Positions 22,240-35,345 are shown, counted from the stretch's first letter. The stretch is 64,000 nt of DNA from Primulina eburnea (GCF_022965805.1 NC_133114.1:9568261-9632260); one strand, 5' to 3'. Numbers and translations are program-made. Notes: generated by a model not told the origin, from the letters alone.

Positions 22240-22985
22240 GGACATTATTCAACAACAATGCCACAGTTTCAAGCGCAAAGCCCCAAAACGATGTAGGCAA
22301 TCAAGTAAATCCCATCATAGATCGAACCATGTCCAACAAGGTTTGATTACGACGTTCAGAAAACATCATTCAATTGTGGTGTTGCTGGTGGAGTCCATTG
22401 TGAGAGAATCTCATTCTCTTTTAGATTACCCAATCATTCAGCACTTAAGTATTCTCCACCTCGATCAGATCGAAGTGCCTTAATACTTCTTTTTAGCTGG
22501 TTTTCTACTTCAGATCTGAACTCTTTGAACCTTTCAAATGCTTCAGATTTGTGTTTCATAAACATACCCATACCTCGAATTGTCATCAGTAAAGGTAATG
22601 AAGTAGATTGCCCATATTATGTGCTAACACTTAGCGGATCACAAATGTCTGTGTGGATCAAATCCAGTAGACCATGTGCACGTTCCACGTTTCCATTGAA
22701 TGGAGTCTTGGTCAATTTTCCTTTTAGACAGGACTTACAAGTAGGTAGAGAATTTATGTCTGACAAGTCAAACATGCCTTCTCCAACTAGTTTGTGCATC
22801 CTTCTTTGGAAATGTGACATAGTCTAGCGTGCCATATTTGTGTGGGATTTGGATCATCTAACTTTATTTTGTTGTTGAAATTATGTTTACTTGGACATTC
22901 ACTTATCATTTCCAGAACATTTCTGGCACATATAATTTCTTATGTCCAGTCTTCTTGCAGTGAAATAAATATGTTCTAATTTATC
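22240..22985 (-). pseudogene. Copia A pol: degraded gag-pre-integrase and integrase core
   Basis: The clearest piece is 22820-22617: MSHFQRRMHKLVGEG, CKSCLKGKLTKTPF, LDLIHTDICDPL. This is the zinc-binding end and start of a Copia integrase core. 22240-22600 keeps integrase-like words in shifting frames with many stops. A gag knuckle remnant (HCKKTGHKK, missing its last Cys) lies just upstream near 22940. Confidence 0.7.
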
Positions 22986-23640
22986 GGGCTTTGTAGACCT
23001 TTTAAGTGTCTTTCAGAGTTTGCCTCTTATTGGGATTGTTTTTCTTGTGAGGGGCAGAACATTTCTTTCCCTTACCTTGTGGGCCATTTTCGTCTGACGA
23101 GATGCCCATGAGAAAAACAATAATTTCCTGTTTTATGGTGATCTCATAAGTTATAAGCGTATTGGCTAGCTCTTCAAGGCTATCAAATATCTTATTAAAC
23201 TTGAAGTTCATCATAACCCCGTCAAATGAGGAATAGAAAGACAACAAATTGATGTTATCAATTAACTCGTTAGGAATCACATATTCCAGGTCCACCACAT
23301 TTTCAATAAGCACAGTCATATATACACAATCCTAATGGGCTAGAGCCCCATCTTGCATGTGTGTAGTCATGAGCTCCTTGAAAGTAGTGTGCATCATCGT
23401 ATGAGTTTCATGCACCATGCAAATCTTGCACGTGCATTCGAATGTCAGCAGCATTCAAAATTTCCTCAAACTGTCCCTACAGTTCATTTGACATAGAAGC
23501 GAGAACATCACACTTTAGCTTGCATACTATGGTCCTACCATCTTGCATGCTTTGTCAGTTCAGCAGGATTGACATTAGTGTGTATGTTATTTTCTCCGAA
23601 TTTAGAACAATTTTTCCAACCAGTCTTGAAAATTAGATTC
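22986..23640 (-). pseudogene. Copia A gag remnant
   Basis: The readable core 23319-23002 contains VDLEYVIPNELIDNINLL and FDSLEELANTLITYE. It aligns by eye with the element B gag at 34480-34690. The N-terminal half (23320-23640) is full of stops. The gene is dead and A is older than B by this measure. Confidence 0.7.
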
Positions 23641-25527
23641 GGTTAGCTTGTTAATAACAAAAATGGATTACGTGACGAAATCGAAAATATACTGATACAG
23701 AAACAGAATAATGGTTGCTGATTATTTTAAAATAATTTTAAGATATAAAATATGGATTTCATTTTATAAATTACCCTCCTACTATTTTGACATTTCCACC
23801 ACCCTCTGATGAAAAAGGGAAATCGTATTTCCTTAGTAGGCACGTAGAGTCCAATTAGCCAATTATAATCCTGAATAATATCAGCCAATTATAATTTCTA
23901 AAAGGTAGAGTCCAATTGCATCCCTATGCAACCTCCGCGTGTTTTGCCTCACGTTTAATAAGGACCCAATAATATGACGTCGTTTATTTCCGCGTGTCAA
24001 ACTAACCCATCAATATTGAATTGTAGTGGACGGTCGCCATGAGTTCTCCCAATAATATGAGCCGAAGTCATGAGAGTTCCACTCAGTTCACATCATATGT
24101 CCAGTGGAAGTCACAGCTTTCCGACGTACAGGCCTCCCCAATAATATGAGCCAGACACTGTCCGCGGGTAGCGATCAACATGCAACCACGGTTGATGGAA
24201 GGCAAGGAAAAATTAAACTCTTTTAATTTTTACTTTTTCGGTTTGATATAAATTTTGAATCTTATTCAAAATGAGGGATTTTAATTTTAAAATTGTCTCA
24301 TCATTTTAATTTAAAAATCGCGTGCCACGAGTTTGTATGTTTGCTGGATTCATGCAACTATATTATCTAATAATATACATACATGCATACTACTATATAT
24401 CGCATATATATCATAATATGACATTCAACAATAAATAAGGATGATCGATTGCCAACACTATTAGATCCATGTGAGCCAAACATGGATCCATGTCCAAAAC
24501 CTAGGTGAATGCAGGGATGCAAATGCAACTATTACAAGAGCTTCCAATATTTTACATGTCTTCATCTCGTTTCTCGGGCCCACCATCTTCCAGTCTTGAT
24601 CTCCCACTATTTCTAATAATAATATTTAAATAGCCATGGCACATAAGGGATACATCTCATGGGGTGGGAACGGGCTATAAACCAGGCCCACTTTAATAAT
24701 ATCAAATATTAACAAAATGAATAAAAAACAATAAAATATCCTAACATACACCTAACACATTGGTCAAGGCTCTCGATCATCCTTCATGCATTTAATATCA
24801 AATATTAACATCAATTTAATTTAACAATTTAATTAATTGATTAATCACATATCTAATAATTTTATCACTAACCACCACAATTATTAAAAAATTTAATAAA
24901 TTAAGTAAACTCCTTTATTTAATTTCCAATTAAATCAATAACAATTGATTTCTTGTAAAACTTATTTTACCATAAATAATTAAAATCATATTCTAATTAT
25001 TTATTTTACAAGAAAATTATTAATTTTCCAAAAATTAATTTTCCAAAATAAAAATTGAACCAATTTTCAAAAATATCAATTTTACCCAAAAAATTGAAAA
25101 ATCAGAAAATTGCACCCTAGGCCCAAACAATTCAAGCCCATTATTCAGCGCGCTTCCCGAGATGCTCCCGGGCAGCCGCCCACCCAATGCCCGCCCGCTG
25201 CCCGAACGTGTCGGGCAGTGGCAGCGGCCCTGTGCGCGCAGAACGCGCACAGGCGCGCTGACGCCGCGCGCTGGGGTCCGACGCCTGCGCTAGTGCGGTG
25301 CGCGCAGGCGTCCGGCGCCTGCACGCACGCTACGCGCTGCCGTGCGCGGCCCTGCGCGATCGGACTGCCCGGAACATTTCCGGGCATATTTAATTTTTTA
25401 TTATTTCGAAAATCTGGAAAATAAATTTTCGTGGTGCTAATTTTCAATAAAATTTTCTTGTGTGTGATTAGAAATAAATTATTCAATATCAAAACCATAC
25501 GATTTAGAAAAAAAAAAAAAAAACATG
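23641..25527 (-). other. Untranslated leader of Copia A
   Basis: 1.9 kb between primer site and gag, without a coding frame. It is related to the leader of element B (32500-34060) in inverse orientation. For instance, the stretch around 24655-24690 (CATCTCATGGGGTGGGAACGGGC) has its reverse complement around 33065-33090. It contains repeated CCAATAATATGA words (23950, 24047, 24137) and a GC-rich island at 25145-25385. Confidence 0.65.
25145..25385. other. GC-rich island in Copia A leader
   Basis: About 240 bases of very GC-rich sequence with CGGGCAGC/GCTGCCCG-type and GCGCGC/TGCGCGC words, about 155 bases inside the primer site, flanked by AT-rich DNA. Element B has a shorter equivalent at 32385-32495. 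It could fold strongly in the genomic RNA. Confidence 0.75.
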
Positions 25528-25539
25528 GCTCTGATACCA
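25528..25539 (-). other. Primer-binding site of Copia A
   Basis: The minus strand reads TGGTATCAGAGC, one base from the end of the 5' LTR. It is the exact initiator-Met-tRNA complement. Confidence 0.92.
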
Positions 25540-25540
25540 C

Positions 25541-27868
25541 TGTTGGATCTCGGTTTTCTACACGCCCAAACGCAGCGGAAGTTTTAAAATTTTTATTTTA
25601 TTTTGACAATCAAAATATATTTGTTTGGACGCTCGTATGGTTTTCATAATCAAACATTCATAGGACGTTTAGAAAATACCTTTGGTGAATAATTTCACTT
25701 GGCTCCAACTATTCCGGTGTTAGCGGATATAGCTCTTGTTGAAAATCCCTACGAACGTTCTTCGATCTACTTCGAATCAGGTCCACGACCGGATTGCTTG
25801 TTCTCCTTCTAAATTGCACTAGAAATTTAGAAGAACTTTTGCGTAGAGATAGAACACACAAAATTTTGTTCAAAACGTTAGAGAGTATTAAGGAATTGGA
25901 AGAGCCGAAAAAATATTCTCTAACCCAACTTTCGGATTTATGAGAATCAAAATCTCCTTTTTTTTTTTTTTTCTAATATTCACTTTACTTAATTAATTAA
26001 CTTAATTAAGTCATTTGAATATTCTAAAAAAAATATTGTATGCTGCAAAATCCGAAAGAAAGAAGAGCAATTCCTTGAAACTCTCGAAATCATCTTGTGC
26101 ATAATTTTGAGAATAAAGAAATATTAATCTTTCTTTAATTATCATTTATTTAATTAATTAAGTAAACTAAATATTTGGAGGATTATGGTTGTGATTCTCA
26201 AAATCTCACAATCCAAATTAGTGGAGGTTATGATTTTAAGTCAAAAATTGATTTTAAAAAACATCCATGACCTAATTACCATAATTAACATTAATGGACT
26301 TGATTAATTAATTGAGCTAGTCCAACTAATTTAATTAATCAATCAAAGCCCATTAAGAACTTTACTTATTTAGTATGTTGGACTTGTGCTCCTACAAGTC
26401 CATTAAACTTACTTCACATTATATTTAATTTAATATTTAATAAATTCAACTTTTTAGTTTAGTAAATTAAATATATTATAAATTCAACATTTGAATTTAA
26501 TATTTCAAATTCAACTCCTTGAATTTACCACCTCCAAAATTTAATATTTAATAAACTCAACTTTTAAATTTAATAAATTAAATATTCAAATTTTATAAAT
26601 GCAACTCCTTGAATTTATTCTCTTCAAATTTCATAAATTCAACTTCTTGAATTTACTATCTTATAAATTCAACTCCTTGAATTTATTTTCTCAAAATTTA
26701 ATTATCATAAATTCAACTCCTTGAATTTATTATATCCTAATATAAATTCAACTCCTTGAATTTATTCTCTCAACGGGAACAAACAATCTAGTGCTTGTGT
26801 GACCCTCAATAGTTCAGGGATACAGCTAGCCGTGGGTTCACAACTCTTTGTGATTCAGGACATAATCTTTTATTCTGGCTTACCCTAGTTAGCCTCATTC
26901 TTTTCATCAACACATTGATCAAGAATGTCAGAACTCATTTCTGATTGCACCCATCGGATCATAGTAAGAGCGTCTAGTAGCATCGCCCCATGATCCCCTA
27001 GGTATCACTGATAGTGCCTGCAAGAACCAGTCGATTATGATTAACGTACAGTACGGTCCCTTCATCTCATATATCCCGATCGAATCTGCAACCATTGGTT
27101 TATCGAGGGTTGCATATTAATTCGATAACTATGTGATAACTATAATAGTGGCATCGTGTGTACTATTGGAGAACTTCTTCTCCAACGTACATCTCATACT
27201 CTGGCCAGAGATTCCATGCACTATTATTTCATTATATCACACATAGGATATCCACACCCGTAGGTGAGCGGTGAATCCCCGACTACAATGCACTGGCTCC
27301 TATATGTGTCGCAACTGTACCCAACCTCGCCACTTGATGACTCTCCTGGAGCCGGTAAACGAGTCAAAGCACAGCCCTAGCATATAGAGCCTCAGTGTTG
27401 TCCCAGGTCGTAAGGACTAATGGTGTACAATCATAACCACGGACTTATCCTCTCGATGAATGATAACCATTTGGAAAGTTCGAGGGAGGGTTGTTCGGTA
27501 TAATCATCATATGACTACCCATCTGCATGTTTGGACATCGCTATGCCCTTACCAAGAAACGCAGTACACAACATCACAGATGCTAGTCTCGAGCTCAAGC
27601 GACCTTTATCCATGTTTTAGGCGGCTGAATCGACTAGGAACGAATTTAGAATATGCAGTGTTTACAAATGAGTTTCAACATCGAATTACGATTCATTTGT
27701 ATTAAAGCATAATCAAGGACTTTATCTATGCTGTTTGCATGGGTATACAGATAAAGTATAACAAGACCATAAAAGTTAAATTATATAATTAAAATAAAGA
27801 TTGTTTATTTCACTTGAGTCAATAAATTCCCTAGCCAACCGTTGGTTTGCAGGACATCTACTCTAAAA
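25541..27868 (-). mobile_element. 5' LTR of Copia element A
   Basis: Pairs with 10404-12734 end to end; both end GAGATCCAACA on the minus strand. Differences include a 13-base segment (ATGCCTCTGCACG at 10800) missing here and scattered substitutions. The outer end reads CTCTAAAA instead of CTCTAACA. Confidence 0.9.
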
Positions 27869-28179
27869 AGATACGGGTTAGGCGGGCAGCTAAAATATTT
27901 TTTTAAATATATAATAAAAATATATAATTTTTTAAATAATAAAAAAATTAAAAATAATTGATATAACATTTATACATGTTACCCAGGTAACTTGCATGGA
28001 TGATGATATGTATTGTCTCACAGCGAAATTGTGGTGCAATTAAAGAGATTAAAATGCTATAAAATGACATGTCTATCTCTTAAATTCTCAAAATCATCAT
28101 CCATAATTTCACATTTCTCTATGTTAGTCAAAGTATTTATTACGAAAAATGTATAACTCACTATATATATATATATATT

Positions 28180-28274
<95 letters not shown>

Positions 28275-28448
28275 CCAAACCTGGGGGCCAACGAAGCCCG
28301 CCGCAGGCTACCTGCCTTAGGCCCACGACACGCACAGGCCGGCATGTGGAAGACCTACTATTAATGAATTGAAATTTTCTCAACCCAATCCATTAAATTT
28401 TGTTGACTGGTTGGCCAACCGCGAGCCCAACCCGCATTGACAATTCTA
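27869..28448. mobile_element. Right part of the split hAT-like element
   Basis: It continues the element begun at 10329-10403 after removal of Copia A. It ends with the inverted terminus (TAGAATTGTCAATGCGGGTT inward on minus), followed by TGGAAAAA. It contains an AT microsatellite (28162-28272) and a short GC-rich stretch. There is no transposase. Total without the insert is about 650 bp, so it is a non-autonomous element. Confidence 0.6.
28162..28272. repeat. (AT)n microsatellite
   Basis: About 110 bases of almost pure AT dinucleotide. Two overlapping Tyr/Ile-rich frames here are artefacts of the repeat. Confidence 0.95.
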
Positions 28449-28456
28449 TGGAAAAA

Positions 28457-29440
28457 TTCAAGATTAGTGGGTTTTTTTAATTATATTAGATTACTTTTTA
28501 AAAAAATTTGTCACGCTATCCCGTCCCTGCAAGAGGCGGGGCAGCATACATTTTTTTTTTTAAATACTTTCCCACTCCCATATAATTTGTATGTAAATAT
28601 TATGTACACAAAAATAATATATAATATATTAGTTTATATATTTCATATAAATACATGTATGTATTTATAAATAGTTATTTGAAAATAGAAGAATTCAATA
28701 GTAGGTTAACATAAAGAAAAAAAAATCAAACATCTTTTGTTATATAGATAGTTCAAATTCGAGCCGGTGAAAATTAATTTTCACATACGAATTCAAACTC
28801 TAATTTATTAAAAAAAAATAATTCAAAATAAATCATTAAAGTAAAATAAAAATTAATCAATTAAATTTATTTAAATTTTATATAATATGAGCATACAATA
28901 TTAAAATAAAAAAATAAGATGAGCAACTAGTGTGTTTTTCATTAATTAAGAAGGCTTTATGAATTTAACATTTGCAATTAAAATTTAGAAATATCATATA
29001 AATAAAAACATAAACGTGTGATTTTTTTCTTGAATAAAGTCTAACGTTAAGCAAACAAAATATATACAAAAAATTGTTAATCAATGATTATAAATATTTT
29101 TGGAACATATATTATGAAATACTTTTGCTAAATTACAAGAAAATAAAAATTATTTTTAATACAAATCAGTCTTAATTTTGTTTTTTTTTTTTTTTGCCAT
29201 TTATAGATTTGAGCAGAAATGGAGGTTGGTCTTGGTTAAGCAAATCATCCACAACTTTCTAGTTTTTGAATTATATATCACAGTTTCTTAACTTAAGTAT
29301 TATTAGATAAATAGTTTAATGGTATTTTTAAATGTATGTGAAATAAATATTTATTTCTTTATTATTTTGCTAAATTGATATTATCACTTTAAGAATCTTA
29401 CCTTTCTAGATTATAAGATTTTGCTTGATTTATTTTTAGA

Positions 29441-29441
<1 letters not shown>
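28457..29441. other. AT-rich DNA, no gene seen
   Basis: The original flank of the hAT-like element: AT-rich, homopolymer-rich (for example the T run near 29180). No coding frame, RNA gene or element end was identified. Confidence 0.6.

Positions 29442-29494
<53 letters not shown>
29442..29494. repeat. (AT)n microsatellite
   Basis: About 52 bases of alternating A and T just before the LTR-like sequence of element E. Confidence 0.95.
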
Positions 29495-29497
<3 letters not shown>

Positions 29498-30127
29498 GAA
29501 CCTCACGCCCGCAGGAGATGTCTAGAGGAGAGAGTTGGACTATGGAGCTTTTCACAGAGAAGAAATTATAAGAGTCCAACACATATTTGCTTTGCAGTTT
29601 TTATGTGATCGGGTGGTCACTTTATTGTACAGCTGATGAAGTTTTGTGTGATCGTGAGATCACTTTGTTGTGGAGAGGATCAGCTGGAGGTTTTCGGAGT
29701 GCACGTAGAGATCGACAAAAGAGTTCTTTCATAAAAGAATATAGGAGAGCCGAGCGTTTTTTTATGAGAAGTTTTCGTGTGATATGTTGATCACTTTGCA
29801 GCACAAGAGAGCTGCTGGAGTTTTTATCTGAACACGCATAGAGTTCAGATATTGAATATTTTCGTTTGAAGACTTTGTGTGATTAAATCACTGACCTTCC
29901 GTGTTGCTAATTGGTGTTGACAACACTCATGAACAACACTGACGCAAAGTGTTGATCAAAGAATGTTCTTTTATTTGTTTAAAGCAACTTTGGTTTATGC
30001 ATCTAGTTTTTACGTTATTTATTTTGATGCGTGTTAATTCCTTGGAGTGTCAAGGAATTTAGTTTTGTCATACTCACTTGTATTGTTTTGGTATAAACGA
30101 TTTACATAAATTTTCTAGTGAATTTTT
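29495..30127 (+). mobile_element. LTR of Copia element E, left part (split by B)
   Basis: It joins 39474-39671 when element B and one TTTTT copy are removed. The joined LTR ends TTTTCA and is followed by AG and a primer site. It is rich in TGTTGACAACAC-type words. The left boundary is not certain; about 830 bp can be assigned. Short frames here carry no recognisable protein. Confidence 0.55.
30123..30127. repeat. Left TSD of element B (TTTTT)
   Basis: TTTTT before TGTTAGAG, matched by TTTTT at 39469-39473. It is low-complexity, but the join restores continuous flanking sequence. Confidence 0.6.
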
Positions 30128-32266
30128 TGTTAGAGTAGGTGCCCGTCGAGCCAAGTGTTGGCCGAGTGTTCACAATGAAACTCTATGTATAAGCAATCTT
30201 TATTTTAATAATATTTGAAATTATTATTTTTGCACATCTTTATCTGTATACCCATGCTGTGGCATAGATAAAGCCCTTGAATATACAAATAGTAGAAAGA
30301 ATATGAGATGCTCATATGATGAGTATCATGAAACTCATATTTGGAATACTGTATATTCTAAACGGTTCCTAATCGATTCAGCCGCCACTAAGAAGGATAT
30401 AGGCTGCTCGAGTTCGAGACTAGTATCTGCGATGTGAGTACCATGTTTCATTGGTAGGGGACATTGTGATGTCCGAGCATGCAGATAGGTGCTCCTGGTA
30501 GAGTGCACTGAACAACCCTCCATTAAAGGACTTTCCAAGTGGTTCTCACTTATCGAGTGGAAACGTCCTAGTTTATGGTTGTACACCATTAGTCCTTATG
30601 ACCCGGGACAACATTGAGACTCTATGTGCTAGCATTTCACTTTAACTTGTTTACCGACTCTTATGGGGTCATCAGGTGCCAAGGTTGGGTGTCATGTCGA
30701 AACATATAGGAGTCGATGCATTGTAGTCGGGGATTCACCGCTTACCTTCGGGTATGGATATCCTATGTGTTATCATGTGTATGTAGGTTGAAATCTCTGG
30801 CCAGAGTATGGTTGTAATTATGAAAGGGGTTTCATAGATTACACCATCGATGCAACTACGACATGACACATAGTATCGATTCATTGACAACTCTCGATAA
30901 ACCAATGGTTGTCGAATCGGTCGGGATATATGAGTTGAAGGGACCGTACTGTATGCTAACTATAATTGAATGGTTCTTGCAGGCACTATCATTTGATACC
31001 TAGGGAATCATGTAAGCGATGTTGCTAGGCGTTTAACATGGTTGGTTGGGTACTATCAGACTTGAGTTCTGACGTTCTTGTTATCAAGGGGTTGATAAGT
31101 AAGAATGGAGCAATTGGGATATGCTCATATAAGGACATGTTTAGTCCGAATCACATGGAGATGTGAACCCACGGCTAGTTGTATCAATGAACCATTGAGG
31201 GCCACACAAGTGCTGGCTTTCTAGATCCCATTGAGAAGTAAAAATAGTTCTATGTGTTGAACGGCTTATAAAGGAGTTTATAAGCGTAAGGAAAATTATA
31301 AGTATGACTTCTACAAAGGAGAAACTAGTTCAATGTGTTGAACGACTTATAAATGAGTTTATAAGTATAAGAAAAATAGAAGTATGACTTCTATGAGAGA
31401 AATGTAACTTTTAATTTATGATTGTGTTCTTAAATTAAAAGTTGGCCAAATAAATAATGTATTTGAAAATTGTGATTTTCATAAACATTATTATGGAATA
31501 AATTAAATTAACTCAAGTGTTGAATTAATTAAACACTAGTGGACCTAGTAGAGTCCAAATAATTAAATTAATTCAAGTGTTGAATTAATTAAATCATATT
31601 GAGTCTTGTAGAGCTCAATTTAAATTAATTATTTAACTAGTGGGACTTGGGTAAATTCAAGTAATGTTTAATTAGTCTCAAATATGTTTGAGATAATTAA
31701 ATTTAGTCCATGGTTTTTAATTTGTTAAAAACCATATAATATATATGCATGCATGGGAGGTGAAGGGTTGGAGACAACTTTTTCAAATATCAAGGCTTGG
31801 CATGCTACTTTTGTCTCTACTTTTTGCAAGACCAAGACAAGTCTTCCCTCCTCCTTATTCACACCATATGGCCGAAATTCTTCTCCCCATTCTCCTCCAA
31901 TTTTTGTTCTTCAATTGTTGAGGAAACAATATACACTTCTCAAAGAAAAATGCTCTAATTTTTCTAGTGCAAAATTAGAGTGGATCTAGTTAGTTGGTGG
32001 TGGGCTTAATATTTGAGCAAGGTGGGCTCAAAGGAAGCTTGAAGATTGTCTTGCCATTGAAGAGCTTAGTTGTATATCAACTAAGTTGGAGCCATCATCA
32101 ATCTTGTAAGATTGATAGGTACATTTCTATAAACACCCTATGAATGTCATTTTTGTGTTTTATTGTATTTGCTGCACAAAATCTTGAGTGGCCGAAAATT
32201 GTCTTGTAAAATCGAAAATTTTATGCTTCCGTTGCGCTTCCGGTCACCATAACCGATCCCCTTTCA
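30128..32266 (+). mobile_element. 5' LTR of B
   Basis: TGTTAGAGTAGG to CCCCTTTCA. It contains an LTR block shared in inverse orientation with element A (GTCGGGGATTCACCGC, around 30728-30743). ORFs in it recur identically in the other LTR and have no coding support. Confidence 0.93.
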
Positions 32267-32268
32267 AG

Positions 32269-32280
32269 TGGTATCCGAGC
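32269..32280 (+). other. Primer-binding site of B
   Basis: TGGTATCCGAGC, two bases after the LTR, one change from the initiator-Met-tRNA complement. Confidence 0.85.
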
Positions 32281-32384
32281 TATGGTTACGTTTATGTGTA
32301 GCAAATACAAGATATTATGTTGAGATCGATTTCTAACCGCATGAGACAACCAAAACAACAAATCGAGGGCCGATTTTTGGGGTG

Positions 32385-32495
32385 TTTTTGGGCAGCATGT
32401 TGCTGCCCATTTCGGGCAGCTCGGGCTGCCCGTGGGGCTGCCCGTTTCGGGAAGCAAGGGCAGCCCGAGGGGCTGCCCGAACAGCCCCTTGTTTT
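32385..32495. other. GC-rich GGGCAGC repeat in B leader
   Basis: About eight GGGCAGC or GCTGCCC words on one strand in about 110 bases, able to pair with each other. It lies at the same relative place as 25145-25385 in A. Confidence 0.8.
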
Positions 32496-32499
32496 TAAA

Positions 32500-34071
32500 T
32501 AAAAAAAAAAATTTTTTTGGTTGCCGGAATCCGGCGACGGAGCTCCGGAGACGGCGATGACGACTAGGGTTTCCAAAAGTGTTTTGGAATATCAAAGTGT
32601 CATGGGCCTTGAGTTGTTGGGCCATTAGATGGCTAACATGTTTGTGAATTTTAAATGGGCCGAAAATGTTTTTGGTGAAAAATGAGTTTTTGGGCCCTTA
32701 AGTTTAAAATTACAAAAGTTGCAAATATTTTCTCATGAAATAAATATTTTAAGTTGGACTTTAAATATTTATAGTAAATGGTGATTTACAAGAAATTCGG
32801 TTATAAATAAATTAATTTGAAAGTAGACAAAGGTGCTTGTATACTTTGTTAATTTAGTTTATAATCGTGGCGGTTAGTGATTGGATCAAGATATATAATA
32901 TTGGATCAATTAATTATTGTGATAATTAATTGATGGTGTATGATATGTAATATTATGCATGAAAGATGATCAAAAGCCCAAGCCCAATTTGCTAGTTGTA
33001 TGCTAGGATATTTTGTGTTGAATGATTGTAATAATTATCAATTTATAAAGTAGGCTTGGTTTATGGCCCGTTCCCACCCCCATGAGATGTATCCCTATTT
33101 GCCATGGATATTTACTTGTAAATATTAGTATAGTGGATGATCAAGATTGGAAGATGGTGGCCATGATGATTATGAAGATCGAAGACATGTAAATATTGGG
33201 AGCTAATGTAATAGTTGCATTGCATCCCGTGCATTTACCCTAGGATTGGACCTAGGCCCGTGTTTAGCTCACACGGATTGTTATTATTGGGGCGAGTGAT
33301 CATCCTTGTTTATTTACTGTTCATAATATATGCATGATATGTTATAAATAATGAGTATGTGCGTTATTATTATGATAATAACAAAGTTGCATGAATCCGG
33401 CAAACATACGATCAAACATGGCGAGCTTTTAAATAAAATTAATGATGAGACCTTTCTAAATTAAAAACCTTCGTTTTGAATTAGATTCAAAATTAATATC
33501 AAGCCCGAAAAGGAGAATTATAAATTTGTTTATAATTTCCATGTCTTCCATCGACAAATGGGTGCATGACGAATCGCTACCCGTACTCGGGGCTCGGCTC
33601 ATATTATTGGGGGGGCCCTTAGTACCGGAAAGCTGTGACATCCATTTGACATGGTGATGTGAACTACGTGGAACTCCCATGACTTCGGCTCAGATAATTG
33701 AGTGAACTCATGGCGACCGTCCATTAAGGTTCAACATCGATGGGTAAGGCTTGACGCGTAAAGATGAACGACGTCAATATTGGGTCCTAATCAAACGTGA
33801 GACAAAAGTTTACGTTAAGGGTTGCATTGTGATGCAATTGGAAACTACCTTTTAGGAATTGTGATTGGCTGATATTATTCGGGATCATAATTCGTTAATT
33901 GGACCTTACGTACCTACAGAGGAAAGGAGTTTCCCGTTTTCACTAGAGGGTAGTGAAAGATGTCAAAACAGTGGGAGTAAATATTTATAAAGTTAAAGTC
34001 CATACTTTATATCTTACCAAATATTTTAAAATAGTCATCAACATTTATTTGTTTTTACTTTTCAGTACACA
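32500..34071 (+). other. Untranslated leader of B
   Basis: 1.57 kb without coding frame between GC-rich leader and gag; related to the A leader. Confidence 0.65.
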
Positions 34072-34995
34072 TTGACAATGTCTTCGATTCGCAATCCGAT
34101 ATCCATAATACTCGACAAACACATATTAACTGGACCTAATTACCATACTTGGCTAAGAAACCTGAAAATCGTCTTGAATTCGGAAAGGGTAGCATATACA
34201 CTGACTGAGTCGCCCCCTGTTGAGGCTCCGACTGACTGCACTCCTGAGGAGTTGCAGACTTACAAGGAATGGTGTGACCATGACTTGATAGTTAGGTGTT
34301 ATATGCTGACTTCTATGAATGACTAGCTGCAGAGGCGTTTTGAGGGTGCAAAGAGTGCTGCTGACATTCATTTGCATCTCAAAGAGCTCTTTGGTGAGCA
34401 AACACGACCTCTAATGCATGCTACGGTCAAGGAGCTGATCACTTTGCGCATGCGAGATGGGGCCTCGGTCCATGAGCATGGCTTAAAGATGATCGGGCTC
34501 GTGGACAAGCTCGTTGGCATGGATCTGATCTTGCCTTCGGAGTTGACCACCGACGTGTTGCTCTTATCGCTGCCTAGCTCATTTGATCCTTTTGTGGTGA
34601 ACTTCAACATGAACAAGATGGAGCCGACCCTTGAGGAGTTGGTGAATATGCTTGTTACGTTTGAATCAACCATCAAGAAAGAGAAGTTGGTTCTTTATGT
34701 AGGTTATTCATCTGGTACGAAGATTGATCCACATGGGAAGGGAAAGAAGAGTTCTTTCCAACGTCCCAAGAAGAACGTGCCCTTGATGAGGCAATCTCCG
34801 AATCCCGTTGAGGCAGCCAGACCAGTTAAGGCTGACAAGACTGATGATGTATGTCATCACTGCAAGAAGCCTGGACATTGGAGGCGTAATTGCAAAGAAT
34901 ATCTTGCCCAGAAAAGTTCTGGAAATGGTATGTTCTACATCGAAGTAAACATTTCAGTTAACTCTACTTCTTGGGCATTGGATACCAAATGTTGA
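34072..34995 (+). pseudogene. gag of Copia B
   Basis: Capsid protein of the particle. The start is ATG at 34072 or, more likely, 34078 (MSSIRNPISI). The N-terminal gag region includes GPNYHTWLRNLKIVL, then LKELFGEQTRPLMHA and LPSELTTDVLLLSLP. A CCHC knuckle, CHHCKKPGHWRRNC, is near 34853-34894. An in-frame TAG at about 34324 cuts the first third. The frame resumes and runs to 34995, ending just at the protease, where LDTGC-type text reads LDTKC followed by TGA. Protease is therefore lost at its catalytic motif. Confidence 0.88.
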
Positions 34996-35010
34996 TCACA
35001 TCTCTGTAAT

Positions 35011-35345
35011 GTGTTGCAGGTGATGGGAAGAAGTAGGAAGCTTAGGGAAGGTGTGACCTTCTTGAGGATGGGCAATGGAGCAAGAGTTGCTGCCAAGACC
35101 TTAAGAAATGTTTACTTATTGTTGAACAATGATTTTAAGTTAATTTTTAAGAGATGTTTTGTTTGTACCTTTTTGGTGAAAAACATTATTTCCATTTCTA
35201 TTGTGATAAAAATGGATATTCTTGTTTATTTAGCAAAGGTATTTGCAACATTTACAAGAATGAATGTTTAATTGGTACTTGAGAACTTGAAAACGATCTC
35301 TATAACTTAAAATTGAAAGATATTCCATTAAATGTCCATTCAAAG
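35011..35345 (+). pseudogene. Copia B protease/pre-integrase remnant
   Basis: After the TGA at the protease motif the frame reads RMGNGARVAAKTLRNV, typical of Copia protease. It then fades into pre-integrase-like text with stops near 35280-35320. The zinc-binding part and catalytic core of integrase, which should follow, are absent. Confidence 0.7.

Noticed and set aside
25110..25540. Arg/Ala/Cys-rich ORFs in the GC-rich island on both strands
   Set aside because: Overlapping opposite frames with composition explained by GC-rich repeats. The place matches a non-coding leader in the related element B.
28057..28383. A Tyr/Ile-rich ORF that looks membrane-like
   Set aside because: It is translation of the (AT)n microsatellite.
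31753..31989. A 78-codon ORF (MGGEGLETTFSN...) repeated at 38954-39190
   Set aside because: Both copies are the same position in the two LTRs of element B. Identity follows from LTR duplication and gives no independent support for coding.
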